DNA from: Mycolicibacterium moriokaense
GTDB lineage: Bacteria > Actinomycetota > Actinomycetes > Mycobacteriales > Mycobacteriaceae
Assembly: GCF_003201655.1 (NCBI RefSeq)
Contig: NZ_QJJU01000019.1
Span: 48,747 to 112,746 of the forward strand
Length of the DNA: 64,000 nucleotides
Direction: 5' to 3'
Each line of letters starts with the position of its first letter. Position 1 is the stretch's first letter. The position numbers were made by a program, and so were the translations under genes. Below, one piece after another: positions 33,731-42,363 of the stretch. Under the pieces are notes generated by a model, which was not told the origin of the DNA, made no database searches, and saw only the letters and a list, made by a program, of their open reading frames with translations.

Positions 33731-33840
33731 GCCATTAGGGTAGCGGTGCAGGTAGTCCGGATATTGTCGCTCACGCAGGCGCGCCGAAGCCGATTCTCGA
33801 GATTCACAGCGACGCTGCGGCCTGCCGTTACGCTACCGGC

Positions 33841-34983
33841 ATGCCAGCTGGCCCATCCGTTGATTCCGTCGCCGACGAGTCGGTCACTCCATTGGTCCGC
33901 AAGACGGCTGCGTGGGCGTGGCGGCTGCTGGTGATATTCGCGGCGCTCGTCGCGCTGCTGTGGGTGGTCCAAAAGATCGAGGTCATCGTGGTGCCCGTCG
34001 CGTTGGCGACGATGCTGGCCGCGCTGCTGCTGCCCATCGTCGACTTCCTCGATCGCCGCGGCGCTCCGCGTGGCGGAGCGGTAGCGCTGGTCCTGCTCGG
34101 CGGCATCGCGGTGGTCGGCGGAATCCTCACCTTCGTGGTCAGTCAATTCATCGAGGGCGCACCGGCTCTCGTTCAGCAGGTCAGCACCAGCATCAAAGGG
34201 GTTGGCGACTGGCTGACCAGCGGCCCACTCCATCTCGACCAGGCGCAGATCGACGGGGCCCGCAAGTCTGCCGTCGAGGCGTTGCAGAACAACCAGGAGA
34301 AGCTGACTAGCGGCGCTCTTTCCACGGCGGGCACGGTGACCGAGATCGTCACCGGCGCGCTGCTGGTGCTTTTCACGCTGATCTTCGTGCTGCACGGCGG
34401 CCGCAACATCTATGGCTATGTCACCAGGATCTTCCCCGAGAACGTGCGGGAGCGGGTGCGCGACGCAGGTCGCGCGGGCTTCCGGTCGCTGATCGGCTAC
34501 GTGCGCGCGACGTTCCTGGTGGCCCTCGTCGATGCGGTCGGCATCGGCACCGGCTTGGCCATCATGGGTATCCCGCTGGCTCTGCCGCTGGCGTCGCTGG
34601 TGTTCCTCGGCGCGTTCATCCCCCTCGTCGGTGCGGTGATCGCCGGTTTCCTCGCGGTGGTAGTCGCACTGATCGCCAAGGGCTGGATCTTCGCGCTGAT
34701 CACCCTTGGCCTGATCATCGCAGTGCAGCAACTGGAGGGCCATGTCCTACAGCCGCTCGTGATGGGTCGCGCGGTGTCGATCCATCCGTTGGCCATCGTG
34801 CTGGCGATCGCGGGCGGCGCTGTGTTGGCGAGCATCGTCGGCGCGCTCCTGGCAGTGCCGACGCTGGCGTTCGTCAACAGTGCGATGCGCGTGCTGCTGG
34901 CAAGTGACCCCGCGGCCGAAGAAGTCGAGTTAGAGGCCCAGGGCGGACCGATCGTCAGGGCCGACGCCGACGACATGCAATGA
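33841..34983 (+). CDS. AI-2E family transporter (Rv0205-like)
   Basis: 380 residues with about eight helices, family PF01594: RLLVIFAALVALLWVVQKIE, VPVALATMLAALLLPIVDFL, then the long middle region and the conserved LGAFIPLVGAVIAGFLAVVV and VLQPLVMGRAVSIHPLAIVL. Members were first linked to autoinducer export, but most serve as ion or small-molecule exporters of unknown substrate. Same order as Rv0205, just before mmpL3 in the convergent direction. Confidence 0.87.
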   Translation: MPAGPSVDSVADESVTPLVRKTAAWAWRLLVIFAALVALLWVVQKIEVIVVPVALATMLAALLLPIVDFLDRRGAPRGGAVALVLLGGIAVVGGILTFVVSQFIEGAPALVQQVSTSIKGVGDWLTSGPLHLDQAQIDGARKSAVEALQNNQEKLTSGALSTAGTVTEIVTGALLVLFTLIFVLHGGRNIYGYVTRIFPENVRERVRDAGRAGFRSLIGYVRATFLVALVDAVGIGTGLAIMGIPLALPLASLVFLGAFIPLVGAVIAGFLAVVVALIAKGWIFALITLGLIIAVQQLEGHVLQPLVMGRAVSIHPLAIVLAIAGGAVLASIVGALLAVPTLAFVNSAMRVLLASDPAAEEVELEAQGGPIVRADADDMQ

Positions 34984-35008
34984 CGGGGCGACGTCTTCCG
35001 ATCAACCC

Positions 35009-37954
35009 TTAAAGCCGGCCCTCGCGGCGCAGTAGATCCTGCGCGCTCAACCCACCGCCGCGGCGCTTGGGCTCGTCTTCGTCGCGGGTGTTGATCTTCT
35101 CGGTCGCTTCCGGATCCTGTTTCCGCGGCGTCGGAATGGCCGTCGTCGCGTCGTCGTTCTGCGGCCCTGGACGCTGCGCGGGAATCGCGGTCGTCGGCTC
35201 ATTGCCCGGTTGCGGGCGAGGCTGCCTCGGGCGCTGCTCGGGCATGGCCCGGGTGGCGTCAGCAGACGGCCGTGCAGGAGGCGGCGCAGGCTGTCCGCCC
35301 GCAGGCGCTGTGCCACGCAATTCACCAAGCCACGACTCGATTTCGCGTTCCTCACGCGGTGCAGCAGGCGGGGGAGCCGGTCGCTGGGTGGTGCCCGTCG
35401 CGTTGCTCACCGCGTTGCGAACGGCGTTCTTGGCCATCGAAAGCCGCGTGGTCTGCGGCTCATCAGGGGACGCAGGCTGCGGGCGTGCGGTCGGGATTCG
35501 CGTCGTGCCCGCGCCCGATGGGGCGTTGGCTCGCGACGGCGTCGCGAGCCGCGTTGTCGCACCCGGCCGCGAAGCGCCGTCGGCGGCCGGATGGGTCGGG
35601 TCGTGAGGCGGCCTCGGCCGCGGCGCCGATCCGCTCGCGCCGACCAACGCTTCCTCATGCTCGCGCACCGCAGGACGCTTGCGCTCGTCGGGCAGCTCGG
35701 TCTCGCCGAGGCCTAGGCGTTCCTGTATCCGCTTCATCCACCGCGGCGCCCACCAGCAGTCGTCGCCCAGCAGCTTCATCACTGCGGGCACCAGGAACAT
35801 CCGGACGACGGTCGCGTCCAGCAGCAGGGCGATGAGCAGGCCGAAGGCCAGGTATTTCATCATGACCAGGTCGGAGAACACGAAGGCACCCGCGACGACC
35901 GCGAGGACCAACGCGGCACCGGTGATCAGTCGGCCGGTGGTGGCGGTGCCGATGCGGATGGCCTCGGCCGTCGACATACCGCGCTCGCGGGCCTCCACCA
36001 TGCGGGACACCAGGAACACCTCGTAGTCGGTCGACAGGCCCCAGATCACCGCGATGATGAGGCCGATCATCGGTGCCATCAGCGGCTGCGGGGTGTAGTT
36101 CATCAGCCCGGAGCCATGCCCGTCGACGAACATCCACGTGAGCACGCCCATGGTCGAGCCCAGCGTGAGCGCGCTCATCACTGCTGCCTTGATCGGCAGC
36201 ACCACCGATCCGAACGCCAAGAACATCAGGATCGTGGTGGTAGTTATCAGCAGCACCACAAACAGCGGCAGCTTGTCGTACAGGCTGTGGATGCTGTCCT
36301 GTTCAAGTGCGGGGGTACCGCCGACCGACACCGTGATTCCGCGTGGCGGTGTCAGTGCTCGCAACTCCGCGATCTTCTTCGGTGCGTCATTGCGGGTCAC
36401 CAGTCCGTTCTGGATCACTCGCACCGCCGGATCCTTCGACGCGCCGTCGAGATACGAGCGTTCTTGCCACATCTTGGACGGGTCGTTGTTGGCATCGATG
36501 AAGCCGGTGACGCTCATCGCCTTGTTCCGGACCTCGGCGATCTGCTGGTCGCTGACGGGCTGCCCGTTGTCGCTCTGTATCACCAGCGTTATGGGCTCGG
36601 TGCGGAAACCGGGGAAGATCTTGTCGAACTCCTCCTGCGCCTGGCGGACGGAGTTGTTGGGCGGCAGGTACTTCTCGCTGATGCCGCCGAGTGCGAGCTG
36701 TCCCAACGGGATGATCAGCAGGATCATCCCGATGACGATGGGAACGGCGAATGCGGCCGGCCGCTTCATCACTCGGTTGACCAGCTTGCCCCAGAACCCC
36801 TGCTCGACTTCCGCGCGTGTCTTCGTCTTTTGCGTCTTGTCGGCCAGCCAGGTCAGGTAGACCCGCATCGGCTTCCAGTTACGGAAGAACGGCACCCGCA
36901 GCAGCGTGCGCACGCCGAGTGCGTCGACGTTGGGGCCCAGGATGGCCAGCGCGGCGGCCAGCACGGTGATCGACAGGACCGCCGCAAGCATGACCGAGGC
37001 GATGATCGCGTAGGTGATGGACTTCAGGAACCCCTGCGGGAACAAGAGCAGCGGCACCGACGACGCCACCAGGATCACCGCGGAGAACATGATCGTGCGG
37101 CCCGAGGTCATCATGGTTCTTCGGACGGCGGCCTCGGTGTCGTAACCCTCGGCGATCTCCTCGCGGAACCGGCTGACCATGAACAGGCCGTAGTCGACGG
37201 CGATGCCGAGCCCCATCAGAGTCACCACCGGTTGGGCAAAGAAGTGCACAGGGGCGAACTCGGCGACCAAACGCATGATGCCGAGCGCGCCTGCGATGGT
37301 CAGGCCGCCGATGATTCCAGGGAGGGCGGCCGCGACGACGCCGCCGAACACGAAGAACAACACCACGCAGACCAGTGGGATGGCAGCCACCTCGGCGCGT
37401 TTCTGATCGTCGCCGATGGTTCCGGTCAGCTCGGCGGCCAGCGGTTGCAGACCGGCGAGTTTCACGTTGACGCCGTCGTCGCGCACCTTGAGCAGGTCGT
37501 CCTTGACCGCCTTGAAGTTGTTCAGGATCGCGTCGTCGTTATCGCCCTTGAGCTGGATCGACATGAACCCGTGCTGCTTGTCCGCATCGGCCATGTTCTT
37601 GAGCACATCGGGACTCTTGAAGTAGCCGATCGAGCGCAGGATTTGGTCAGGGTGGTCCTTTTCGACCTGGGCGAGGTTGTCGAGGATCTTCTTCTTGAAG
37701 TCAGGGTCGTCAATGGTCTTGCCGCCGGGCGCGGTGTAGATCCCGATGATGTGGCCCGAGGTGTCGCGGCCGTAGGTCTGGTCGGCGATCAGAGACGCGT
37801 GCACCGATTGGCTGCCGTCGTCGTAGAACCCACTCTGTGTGACGTGGCTGCCGAGGCTGATGCCGAACACGCCCCCACCCAGGCACAGTGCGACCATGAC
37901 ACCGATCACTATGTATCGGTACTGGTACACCGTTCGACCCCACCAGGCGAACAC
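35009..37954 (-). CDS. mmpL3: MmpL3 trehalose monomycolate transporter
   Basis: 981 residues, a little longer than the tuberculosis protein because of a long Pro/Arg/Thr-rich cytoplasmic tail. Starts MFAWWGRTVYQYRYIVIGVM. The proton-relay motifs GLGIAVDYGLFMVSRFREEI (helix 4) and GLSTDYEVFLVSRMVEARER (helix 10) carry the two Asp-Tyr pairs, and the tail ends in the conserved LSAQDLLRREGRL. MmpL3 moves trehalose monomycolate across the inner membrane and is essential. It is flanked by AI-2E on one side and a NYN protein and trmB on the other, as in M. tuberculosis. Confidence 0.97.
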   Translation of the reverse strand: MFAWWGRTVYQYRYIVIGVMVALCLGGGVFGISLGSHVTQSGFYDDGSQSVHASLIADQTYGRDTSGHIIGIYTAPGGKTIDDPDFKKKILDNLAQVEKDHPDQILRSIGYFKSPDVLKNMADADKQHGFMSIQLKGDNDDAILNNFKAVKDDLLKVRDDGVNVKLAGLQPLAAELTGTIGDDQKRAEVAAIPLVCVVLFFVFGGVVAAALPGIIGGLTIAGALGIMRLVAEFAPVHFFAQPVVTLMGLGIAVDYGLFMVSRFREEIAEGYDTEAAVRRTMMTSGRTIMFSAVILVASSVPLLLFPQGFLKSITYAIIASVMLAAVLSITVLAAALAILGPNVDALGVRTLLRVPFFRNWKPMRVYLTWLADKTQKTKTRAEVEQGFWGKLVNRVMKRPAAFAVPIVIGMILLIIPLGQLALGGISEKYLPPNNSVRQAQEEFDKIFPGFRTEPITLVIQSDNGQPVSDQQIAEVRNKAMSVTGFIDANNDPSKMWQERSYLDGASKDPAVRVIQNGLVTRNDAPKKIAELRALTPPRGITVSVGGTPALEQDSIHSLYDKLPLFVVLLITTTTILMFLAFGSVVLPIKAAVMSALTLGSTMGVLTWMFVDGHGSGLMNYTPQPLMAPMIGLIIAVIWGLSTDYEVFLVSRMVEARERGMSTAEAIRIGTATTGRLITGAALVLAVVAGAFVFSDLVMMKYLAFGLLIALLLDATVVRMFLVPAVMKLLGDDCWWAPRWMKRIQERLGLGETELPDERKRPAVREHEEALVGASGSAPRPRPPHDPTHPAADGASRPGATTRLATPSRANAPSGAGTTRIPTARPQPASPDEPQTTRLSMAKNAVRNAVSNATGTTQRPAPPPAAPREEREIESWLGELRGTAPAGGQPAPPPARPSADATRAMPEQRPRQPRPQPGNEPTTAIPAQRPGPQNDDATTAIPTPRKQDPEATEKINTRDEDEPKRRGGGLSAQDLLRREGRL

Positions 37955-37995
37955 CTAAGCTCCTTACTAAGTCTTCTGCGACCCACGCATTTCAG

Positions 37996-38688
37996 TTATT
38001 GAATGCGCGAGGTCAGTAGCGAGGACAGCGGCCGGAACGGCTGCAGCCAAGCTCCCTGCTCGGGCAGCGAATCTAGGCCGATTCGCGGTAACGGTTCCCG
38101 GAAAACACCAGGAATGTCCTCCAGGTCGACAAACTCCAAGGTATCCGACGCTAACGCCCAACTGGCATGTTCGCGAAATCCCAGCACCTGGACTGGCACA
38201 CCGTTCCTGGCGATTTCCTCCAGAGGTTGTTTGAATGCCTGCCCATCGGCGGAGGCGACGAGCACGCCTGCCAGTCCCTCGCTGCTTCGCAGCGCGATGT
38301 GGTCGAGCATGTCGCTGTCGACGTCGCTGTCGTCATCGATCTTCGGTTTCGCGAAAACCGCGAAGCCCACGTTACGTAATGCCTCCACCCAAGGTCGAAC
38401 GACGTCGGCGCTACCTGGGGCGATGTTGGTGAAGACGGTCGCCTCGGGTTCCAGCGTGACGTCCGGGCGGACCTCGGAAAGTTCGGCCGTACGCGACAAC
38501 AGCCATCGGCCAAGCGCGTCGAATCGGGGCCGGTGCGCGGCGGTTGGCCGCCCGCCGAGGATCGAACCCAGTCCCATGTCCAGGTTTGGGGCGTCCCACA
38601 CCAGCAGCACTTTGGCCGTCGCCTCGGACGGCGCCACCGGCGGTGGGGCTACATCTTCTATATGCCGGATGTCTTCGGTGAGGCTCAT
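37996..38688 (-). CDS. NYN-domain protein (Rv0207c-like)
   Basis: About 230 residues from ATG 38688 with GGAGAAA upstream. VLLVWDAPNLDMGLGSILGG is the first Asp-bearing strand of a PIN-like NYN domain, followed by ATVFTNIAPGSADVVRPWV, SDVDSDMLDHIALRSSEGLA and GVLVASADGQAFKQPLEEIA, so the acidic residues for metal binding are present. NYN proteins are putative ribonucleases. It overlaps the end of trmB by 4 bases, so the two are coupled; a link to tRNA is plausible. Confidence 0.83.
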   Translation of the reverse strand: MSLTEDIRHIEDVAPPPVAPSEATAKVLLVWDAPNLDMGLGSILGGRPTAAHRPRFDALGRWLLSRTAELSEVRPDVTLEPEATVFTNIAPGSADVVRPWVEALRNVGFAVFAKPKIDDDSDVDSDMLDHIALRSSEGLAGVLVASADGQAFKQPLEEIARNGVPVQVLGFREHASWALASDTLEFVDLEDIPGVFREPLPRIGLDSLPEQGAWLQPFRPLSSLLTSRIQ

Positions 38689-39455
38689 GGTCGTTTCTCC
38701 CAGAGCAATTCGGCAACGGTGCTGCCCGCGTGCTGGGCCTTGCCTTCGTACTTCGTGACGGGCCGCTGCACGGAGATCGGAAGCGTGTCCGACGCGTCGA
38801 CCCGGCGCAGCCGCGGCTCGGCGTCGCCGACTTCGGCGATCTGCTCGGCGTACCCGGCGTGATCGGTCGCGGCGTGCAGGACTCCACCTGGCCGGAGCCG
38901 GTTGGCGATCAACGCGACGGTCGCCGGTTGCAGAAGCCTGCGCTTGTGGTGTCGGGCCTTCGGCCACGGGTCGGGGAAGAAGACCCGCACGCCGGTCAGC
39001 GAGGCCGGTCCGAACATGTGCTCGAGCACGTCAACGCCGTCGCCTCGGACCAGCCGGATGTTGGTGACGTCTTCGCGGCCGATGGCGCTGAGGAGCTGTG
39101 CCAGTCCGCGCCGGTACACCTCGACTGCGACCACATCCAGGTCGGGCTCGGCCTGCGCCATCGCCAAGGTCGAGATCCCGGTGCCGCTGCCGATCTCCAG
39201 CACCACCGGAGCCGAGCGGCCGAACCAGGATTCGGTGTCCAGCCGCGGAGCGGGCCCGTCCGCGTCGCGTGCGTGCATGCCCATCTCGGGCCACAGCCGC
39301 TCCCACGCCGCGTGTTGCCCCCCGGAAAGCGTCGAGCGCCGCGTCCGGAAGCTGGTAATCCGGCGATGCAAATCCGGCCCGGCGACATCTGTCCCCGGAT
39401 CCGGACGGCCGTCGACATCCGGCCTGGGCATTTGCATCCGTCCATGGTCGCTCAT
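38685..39455 (-). CDS. trmB: tRNA (guanine-N7)-methyltransferase
   Basis: About 256 residues from ATG 39455; the frame runs far upstream but MSDHGRM aligns with the tuberculosis start. The SAM motif is VLEIGSGTGISTLAMAQAEP, the catalytic and tRNA-binding segment is VRVFFPDPWPKARHHKRRLL, and the C terminus has PISVQRPVTKYEGKAQH. TrmB makes m7G46 in tRNA. It shares an overlap (ATGA) with the NYN gene and runs divergent from the next gene pair, leaving a 102-base gap. Confidence 0.93.
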   Translation of the reverse strand: MSDHGRMQMPRPDVDGRPDPGTDVAGPDLHRRITSFRTRRSTLSGGQHAAWERLWPEMGMHARDADGPAPRLDTESWFGRSAPVVLEIGSGTGISTLAMAQAEPDLDVVAVEVYRRGLAQLLSAIGREDVTNIRLVRGDGVDVLEHMFGPASLTGVRVFFPDPWPKARHHKRRLLQPATVALIANRLRPGGVLHAATDHAGYAEQIAEVGDAEPRLRRVDASDTLPISVQRPVTKYEGKAQHAGSTVAELLWEKRP

Positions 39456-39557
39456 GAAGGCCTGAGTACCCGCATCGTGGTGCATATTGATACCCAACAG
39501 TTGCCTTCGGCTGGTACTGGGGACAACCGTTCGCGATGTGCCCCTGGAGGTGCCAAC

Positions 39558-40580
39558 ATGGGCGCCGAGGACCGGTTCAACCGGGTGGGCACAAAGGAAG
39601 GCCACCAGATTTTCGTCGCTGGGCTGACACACTTCGCTGAGCAGAATCGCAATGCACGGTTGACACCGATCATCGGGCGTATCGGCGCCCCGCTCCGAGT
39701 TGCGGTGCTGGGGCGTGACGGGGTGGGGCGCGACACCGTGAGGGCGGCCCTGACGCGAGCGGGTGTGACGGTGACGCCGGACGCCACCGCCGCCGACGTT
39801 CACGCCCTGGTGATCGCCGAGGCGTTGAAGCCGGAGGACCGTGGTCAGCTCGCGGCCGCCGATCGGCCGATCGTGACGGTGCTGAACAAGGCCGACCTGG
39901 CGGGTCTCGGTGACGGCGGCCCGTTGGCGCAGGCCCATCGCCGCGCAGCCGACTGCCGGGCGCTGACCGGAGTGGCTACCGTGCCGATGGTCGCCTTGCT
40001 GGCCGTCGTTGAGCTGGACGACGAGTTGGTGTCGGCGCTGCGTGTGCTGGTCACCGAGCCCGCGGATCTGACGTCGACGGACGCGTTTCTGGACACCGGC
40101 CATTCGGTGTGGCCCGAGCTTCGTCGACGTCTGCTCGCCGCGTTGGACCGGTTCGGCATCGCCCGTGCCGTTCTGGCGCTCGGCGACGGTGCGGACGCTG
40201 CGACGGTGTCCGAGGTGCTGCGGCGGGCCAGCCAGATCGACAGGGTCGTCGAACACATTGAGGCGGCCGGAGCCCCGGTGCGCTATCGGCGGATACGGTC
40301 GGCGATCGCCGAATTGAACTCTCTCGCAGTGCAATCCGGCAACGAGCGACTAGCTGCGTTCCTGTCGACCGATGAGACCGTCCTCTCGGTCATGGCCGCT
40401 GCGGTCGATGTCGTCGAAGCCGCGGGAGCGACGGTGGACCGCGGCGACGATGCGGCCGCGCACCTGCGTCGGGCCGTGCACTGGCGGCGCTACAGCCGAG
40501 GTCCGGTCGATGCGCTGCACCGCAGCTGCGGCGCCGACATCGCCAGGGGCTCACTGCGTCTGCTCGGACCGGCCCGATGA
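39558..40580 (+). CDS. Degenerate P-loop GTPase-like protein (Rv0209-like)
   Basis: About 340 residues from ATG 39558 with CTGGAGG seven bases upstream. A dynamin/small-GTPase-like fold is suggested by VAVLGRDGVGRDTVRAAL (G52 to T60; the P-loop Lys is Arg58 and the Ser/Thr is Asp59) and by VTVLNKADLAG, an intact NKxD at residues 110-113. The rest is helical and charged (VVELDDELVSALRVLV; RLLAALDRFGIARAVLAL). It overlaps the next gene by 4 bases. The pair is conserved as Rv0209-Rv0210, with no assigned function. Confidence 0.75.
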   Translation: MGAEDRFNRVGTKEGHQIFVAGLTHFAEQNRNARLTPIIGRIGAPLRVAVLGRDGVGRDTVRAALTRAGVTVTPDATAADVHALVIAEALKPEDRGQLAAADRPIVTVLNKADLAGLGDGGPLAQAHRRAADCRALTGVATVPMVALLAVVELDDELVSALRVLVTEPADLTSTDAFLDTGHSVWPELRRRLLAALDRFGIARAVLALGDGADAATVSEVLRRASQIDRVVEHIEAAGAPVRYRRIRSAIAELNSLAVQSGNERLAAFLSTDETVLSVMAAAVDVVEAAGATVDRGDDAAAHLRRAVHWRRYSRGPVDALHRSCGADIARGSLRLLGPAR

Positions 40581-42061
40581 CCGATCCGATCGCCGCGGCG
40601 GACGCCGTGGTGGCGGCCGTTGATCCGGCGCTGAGTACACCTGGTGTGGAGAGCCGCGACGTGGTGCTCGTGACAGGACCATGGCTTGCAGGCGCCACCA
40701 GCCTTATCGATGCGCTCCGGGAACAAATGCCCGAGCAGGCCTTTGTCGAGGCCGACGACCTGAGCCCGGCCGACGCGCCCGTCGCGGTGGTTTTCGTGGT
40801 GTCGGCCATCGCCTCGCTGACGGAATCCGATTGTGCGCTGGTCGATCTCGCGGCCAACTACACCGATCTGATCATCGGGGTGGTTGCGAAGATCGATGCG
40901 CACCGCAACTGGCGCGACGCACTGGCCACCAACCGGTCCCGGCTCGCCGCACGCGCGCCGCGCTATCGCCATGTGCAATGGGTGGGGGCCGCGGCCGCAC
41001 CGGATCTGGGCGAGCCCAGGCTCGACGAACTGGTGGGTCTGTTGCGGCAGCGGCTGGCCGATCCCGATGTGCAGCGCCGAAACCGGTTGCGCGCGTGGGA
41101 AGTGCGGCTGTCCACCGCGATCGACCGCTACCAGATCGCCGGGGCCGGATCGGACCGGCAGGCGCGGGTGAGCGCATTGCGCAAGAACCGCGACGACATT
41201 CTGCGTGGGCGCCGGCTGTCGAAGTCCGAACGCACCATCGCGCTGCGCAGCCAGATCCAGCAGGCGCGGGTGCAGCTGACCTATTTCGCCCGCAACCGCT
41301 GCACGTCGGTGCGTGCGGAACTGCAAGAAGACGCCTCGAATATGAGCCGCCGCCGGGTCGGTGAATTCGAGTCATATGTGCGGACGCGTGCGGGCGATGT
41401 CGTCGATGAGGTGGACGAGGGCATCACCAAACACCTCGGCGACGTTGCGACCGAACTCGGTCTGTCGGCGCTGCCGACGCCACCGGCGCCGCCGACTCCC
41501 GAGGTGTCGCAGCCGCCGCTGAAGTCGCGGCGCCTGGAGAGGCAGCTGGTGATGATCCTCGGCGCAGGCTTCGGGTTCGGGGTCGCGCTCGCGGTGACCC
41601 GTCTGTTCGCGGGGCTCGCGCCGGGTCTGACCATCGCGGGCCTGATCGCAGGCGGCGTGGTGGGCCTGCTTCTCACGGTAGGGGTGGTCGGTATCCGTGC
41701 GCTGTTGCACGATCGCGCGGTGCTGGACCGCTGGGTCGGCGACGTCACCGCCGCGTTGCGGTCCGTGGTCGAGGAGAGGGTGGCGACCCGGGTGCTCGCC
41801 GCCGAAAGGGCGCTCACCACTGACCTGGCCGCCCACGACGAGGTGGAGAGCGCCACGGCCACCGATCGCGTCGCCGACATCGACGCCGAACTGCGTGAGC
41901 ACGCGGTCGCCACCGCCAAGGCCGCGGCGGTCCGGGACCGCAGGCTGCCGCCGCTGCAACAGGCGCTCGACGCCGTGTCCGCCGAGCTGTACGGCTCGGG
42001 GTCCGTCGATGCGACCAACGGCTCGGATGCGGCGCTGTCGTCGGACAGCCGCGCCGAATAG
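40577..42061 (+). CDS. Degenerate P-loop membrane protein (Rv0210-like)
   Basis: 494 residues, start overlapping the previous stop (ATGA). Residues 29-45 (VVLVTGPWLAGATSLID) look like a P-loop in which Lys is Ala40; VVAKID (residues 102-107) stands where NKxD would be. After a charged helical middle (QIQQARVQLTYFARN) come two membrane helices at about 320-380 (LVMILGAGFGFGVALAVTRL; LIAGGVVGLLLTVGVVGIR), then a helical tail with Glu/Ala-rich sequence. This layout recalls dynamin-like or IniA-type membrane GTPases. A pseudo-GTPase partner to the preceding protein is an inference. Confidence 0.75.
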   Translation: MTDPIAAADAVVAAVDPALSTPGVESRDVVLVTGPWLAGATSLIDALREQMPEQAFVEADDLSPADAPVAVVFVVSAIASLTESDCALVDLAANYTDLIIGVVAKIDAHRNWRDALATNRSRLAARAPRYRHVQWVGAAAAPDLGEPRLDELVGLLRQRLADPDVQRRNRLRAWEVRLSTAIDRYQIAGAGSDRQARVSALRKNRDDILRGRRLSKSERTIALRSQIQQARVQLTYFARNRCTSVRAELQEDASNMSRRRVGEFESYVRTRAGDVVDEVDEGITKHLGDVATELGLSALPTPPAPPTPEVSQPPLKSRRLERQLVMILGAGFGFGVALAVTRLFAGLAPGLTIAGLIAGGVVGLLLTVGVVGIRALLHDRAVLDRWVGDVTAALRSVVEERVATRVLAAERALTTDLAAHDEVESATATDRVADIDAELREHAVATAKAAAVRDRRLPPLQQALDAVSAELYGSGSVDATNGSDAALSSDSRAE

Positions 42062-42245
42062 CTGTTTGCCGGCCGGGCGGCGGCAACGGGGGTCGAATAG
42101 CCGAGCCGCTATCTCGGACAGATATCGGGTCGAGGGACGGATATCGGAGGAATTGGGCGAATTGGGGCGAATCTGAATCGGTAAAACCGCCAAGAACGTC
42201 TATCTGAATCGTTCCTGTGGGCGATCGGACATGCTCCCGATTCCC

Positions 42246-42264
42246 CGTGGGTATGTCACCCACG
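42246..42264. promoter_or_regulatory. Palindrome upstream of pckA
   Basis: CGTGGGT-ATGTC-ACCCACG has perfect 7-base arms and a 5-base spacer, next to a TAnnnT -10 candidate. It could be an operator that blocks RNA polymerase. The binding protein is unknown. Confidence 0.5.
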
Positions 42265-42326
42265 TTAACCTCTAAACAGGGACGACCGACGACGCTGCCA
42301 TTCAGGCTTGGCAGGCGCTATCGGGG

Positions 42327-42354
42327 CCTGCGTCCTGGCAGATACCTACGCAGG
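42327..42354 (+). promoter_or_regulatory. Hairpin covering part of the pckA ribosome-binding site
   Basis: CCTGCGT (42327-42333) pairs perfectly with ACGCAGG (42348-42354), and AGGAG (42352-42356) is the ribosome-binding site of the ATG at 42364. The closed hairpin would hide the first three bases of it. Whether it acts is unknown. Confidence 0.4.
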
Positions 42355-42363
42355 AGAGTTTTG

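Larger units (their letters stand above)
42062..42363. other. 302-base leader and promoter region of pckA
   Basis: It contains paired repeats: GATATCGG twice (42121, 42140), GAATTGGG-type twice (42150-42166), and ATCTGAATCG at 42171-42180 and 42202-42211, 31 bases (three turns) apart. A palindrome at 42246-42264 touches a possible -10 box, TAACCT at 42266-42271. A hairpin covering the ribosome-binding site is at 42327-42354. This is a rich regulatory region, as expected for a gene that switches between glycolysis and gluconeogenesis. Confidence 0.5.

Noticed and set aside
36116..38002. A 628-codon open frame opposite mmpL3
   Set aside because: Low-complexity Asp/His/Arg sequence typical of the antisense of high-GC genes; mmpL3 is certain.
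38730..39557. An upstream extension of the first degenerate P-loop gene
   Set aside because: The extra 276 codons are antisense to trmB and the sequence looks like a shadow. A good ribosome-binding site precedes ATG 39558.
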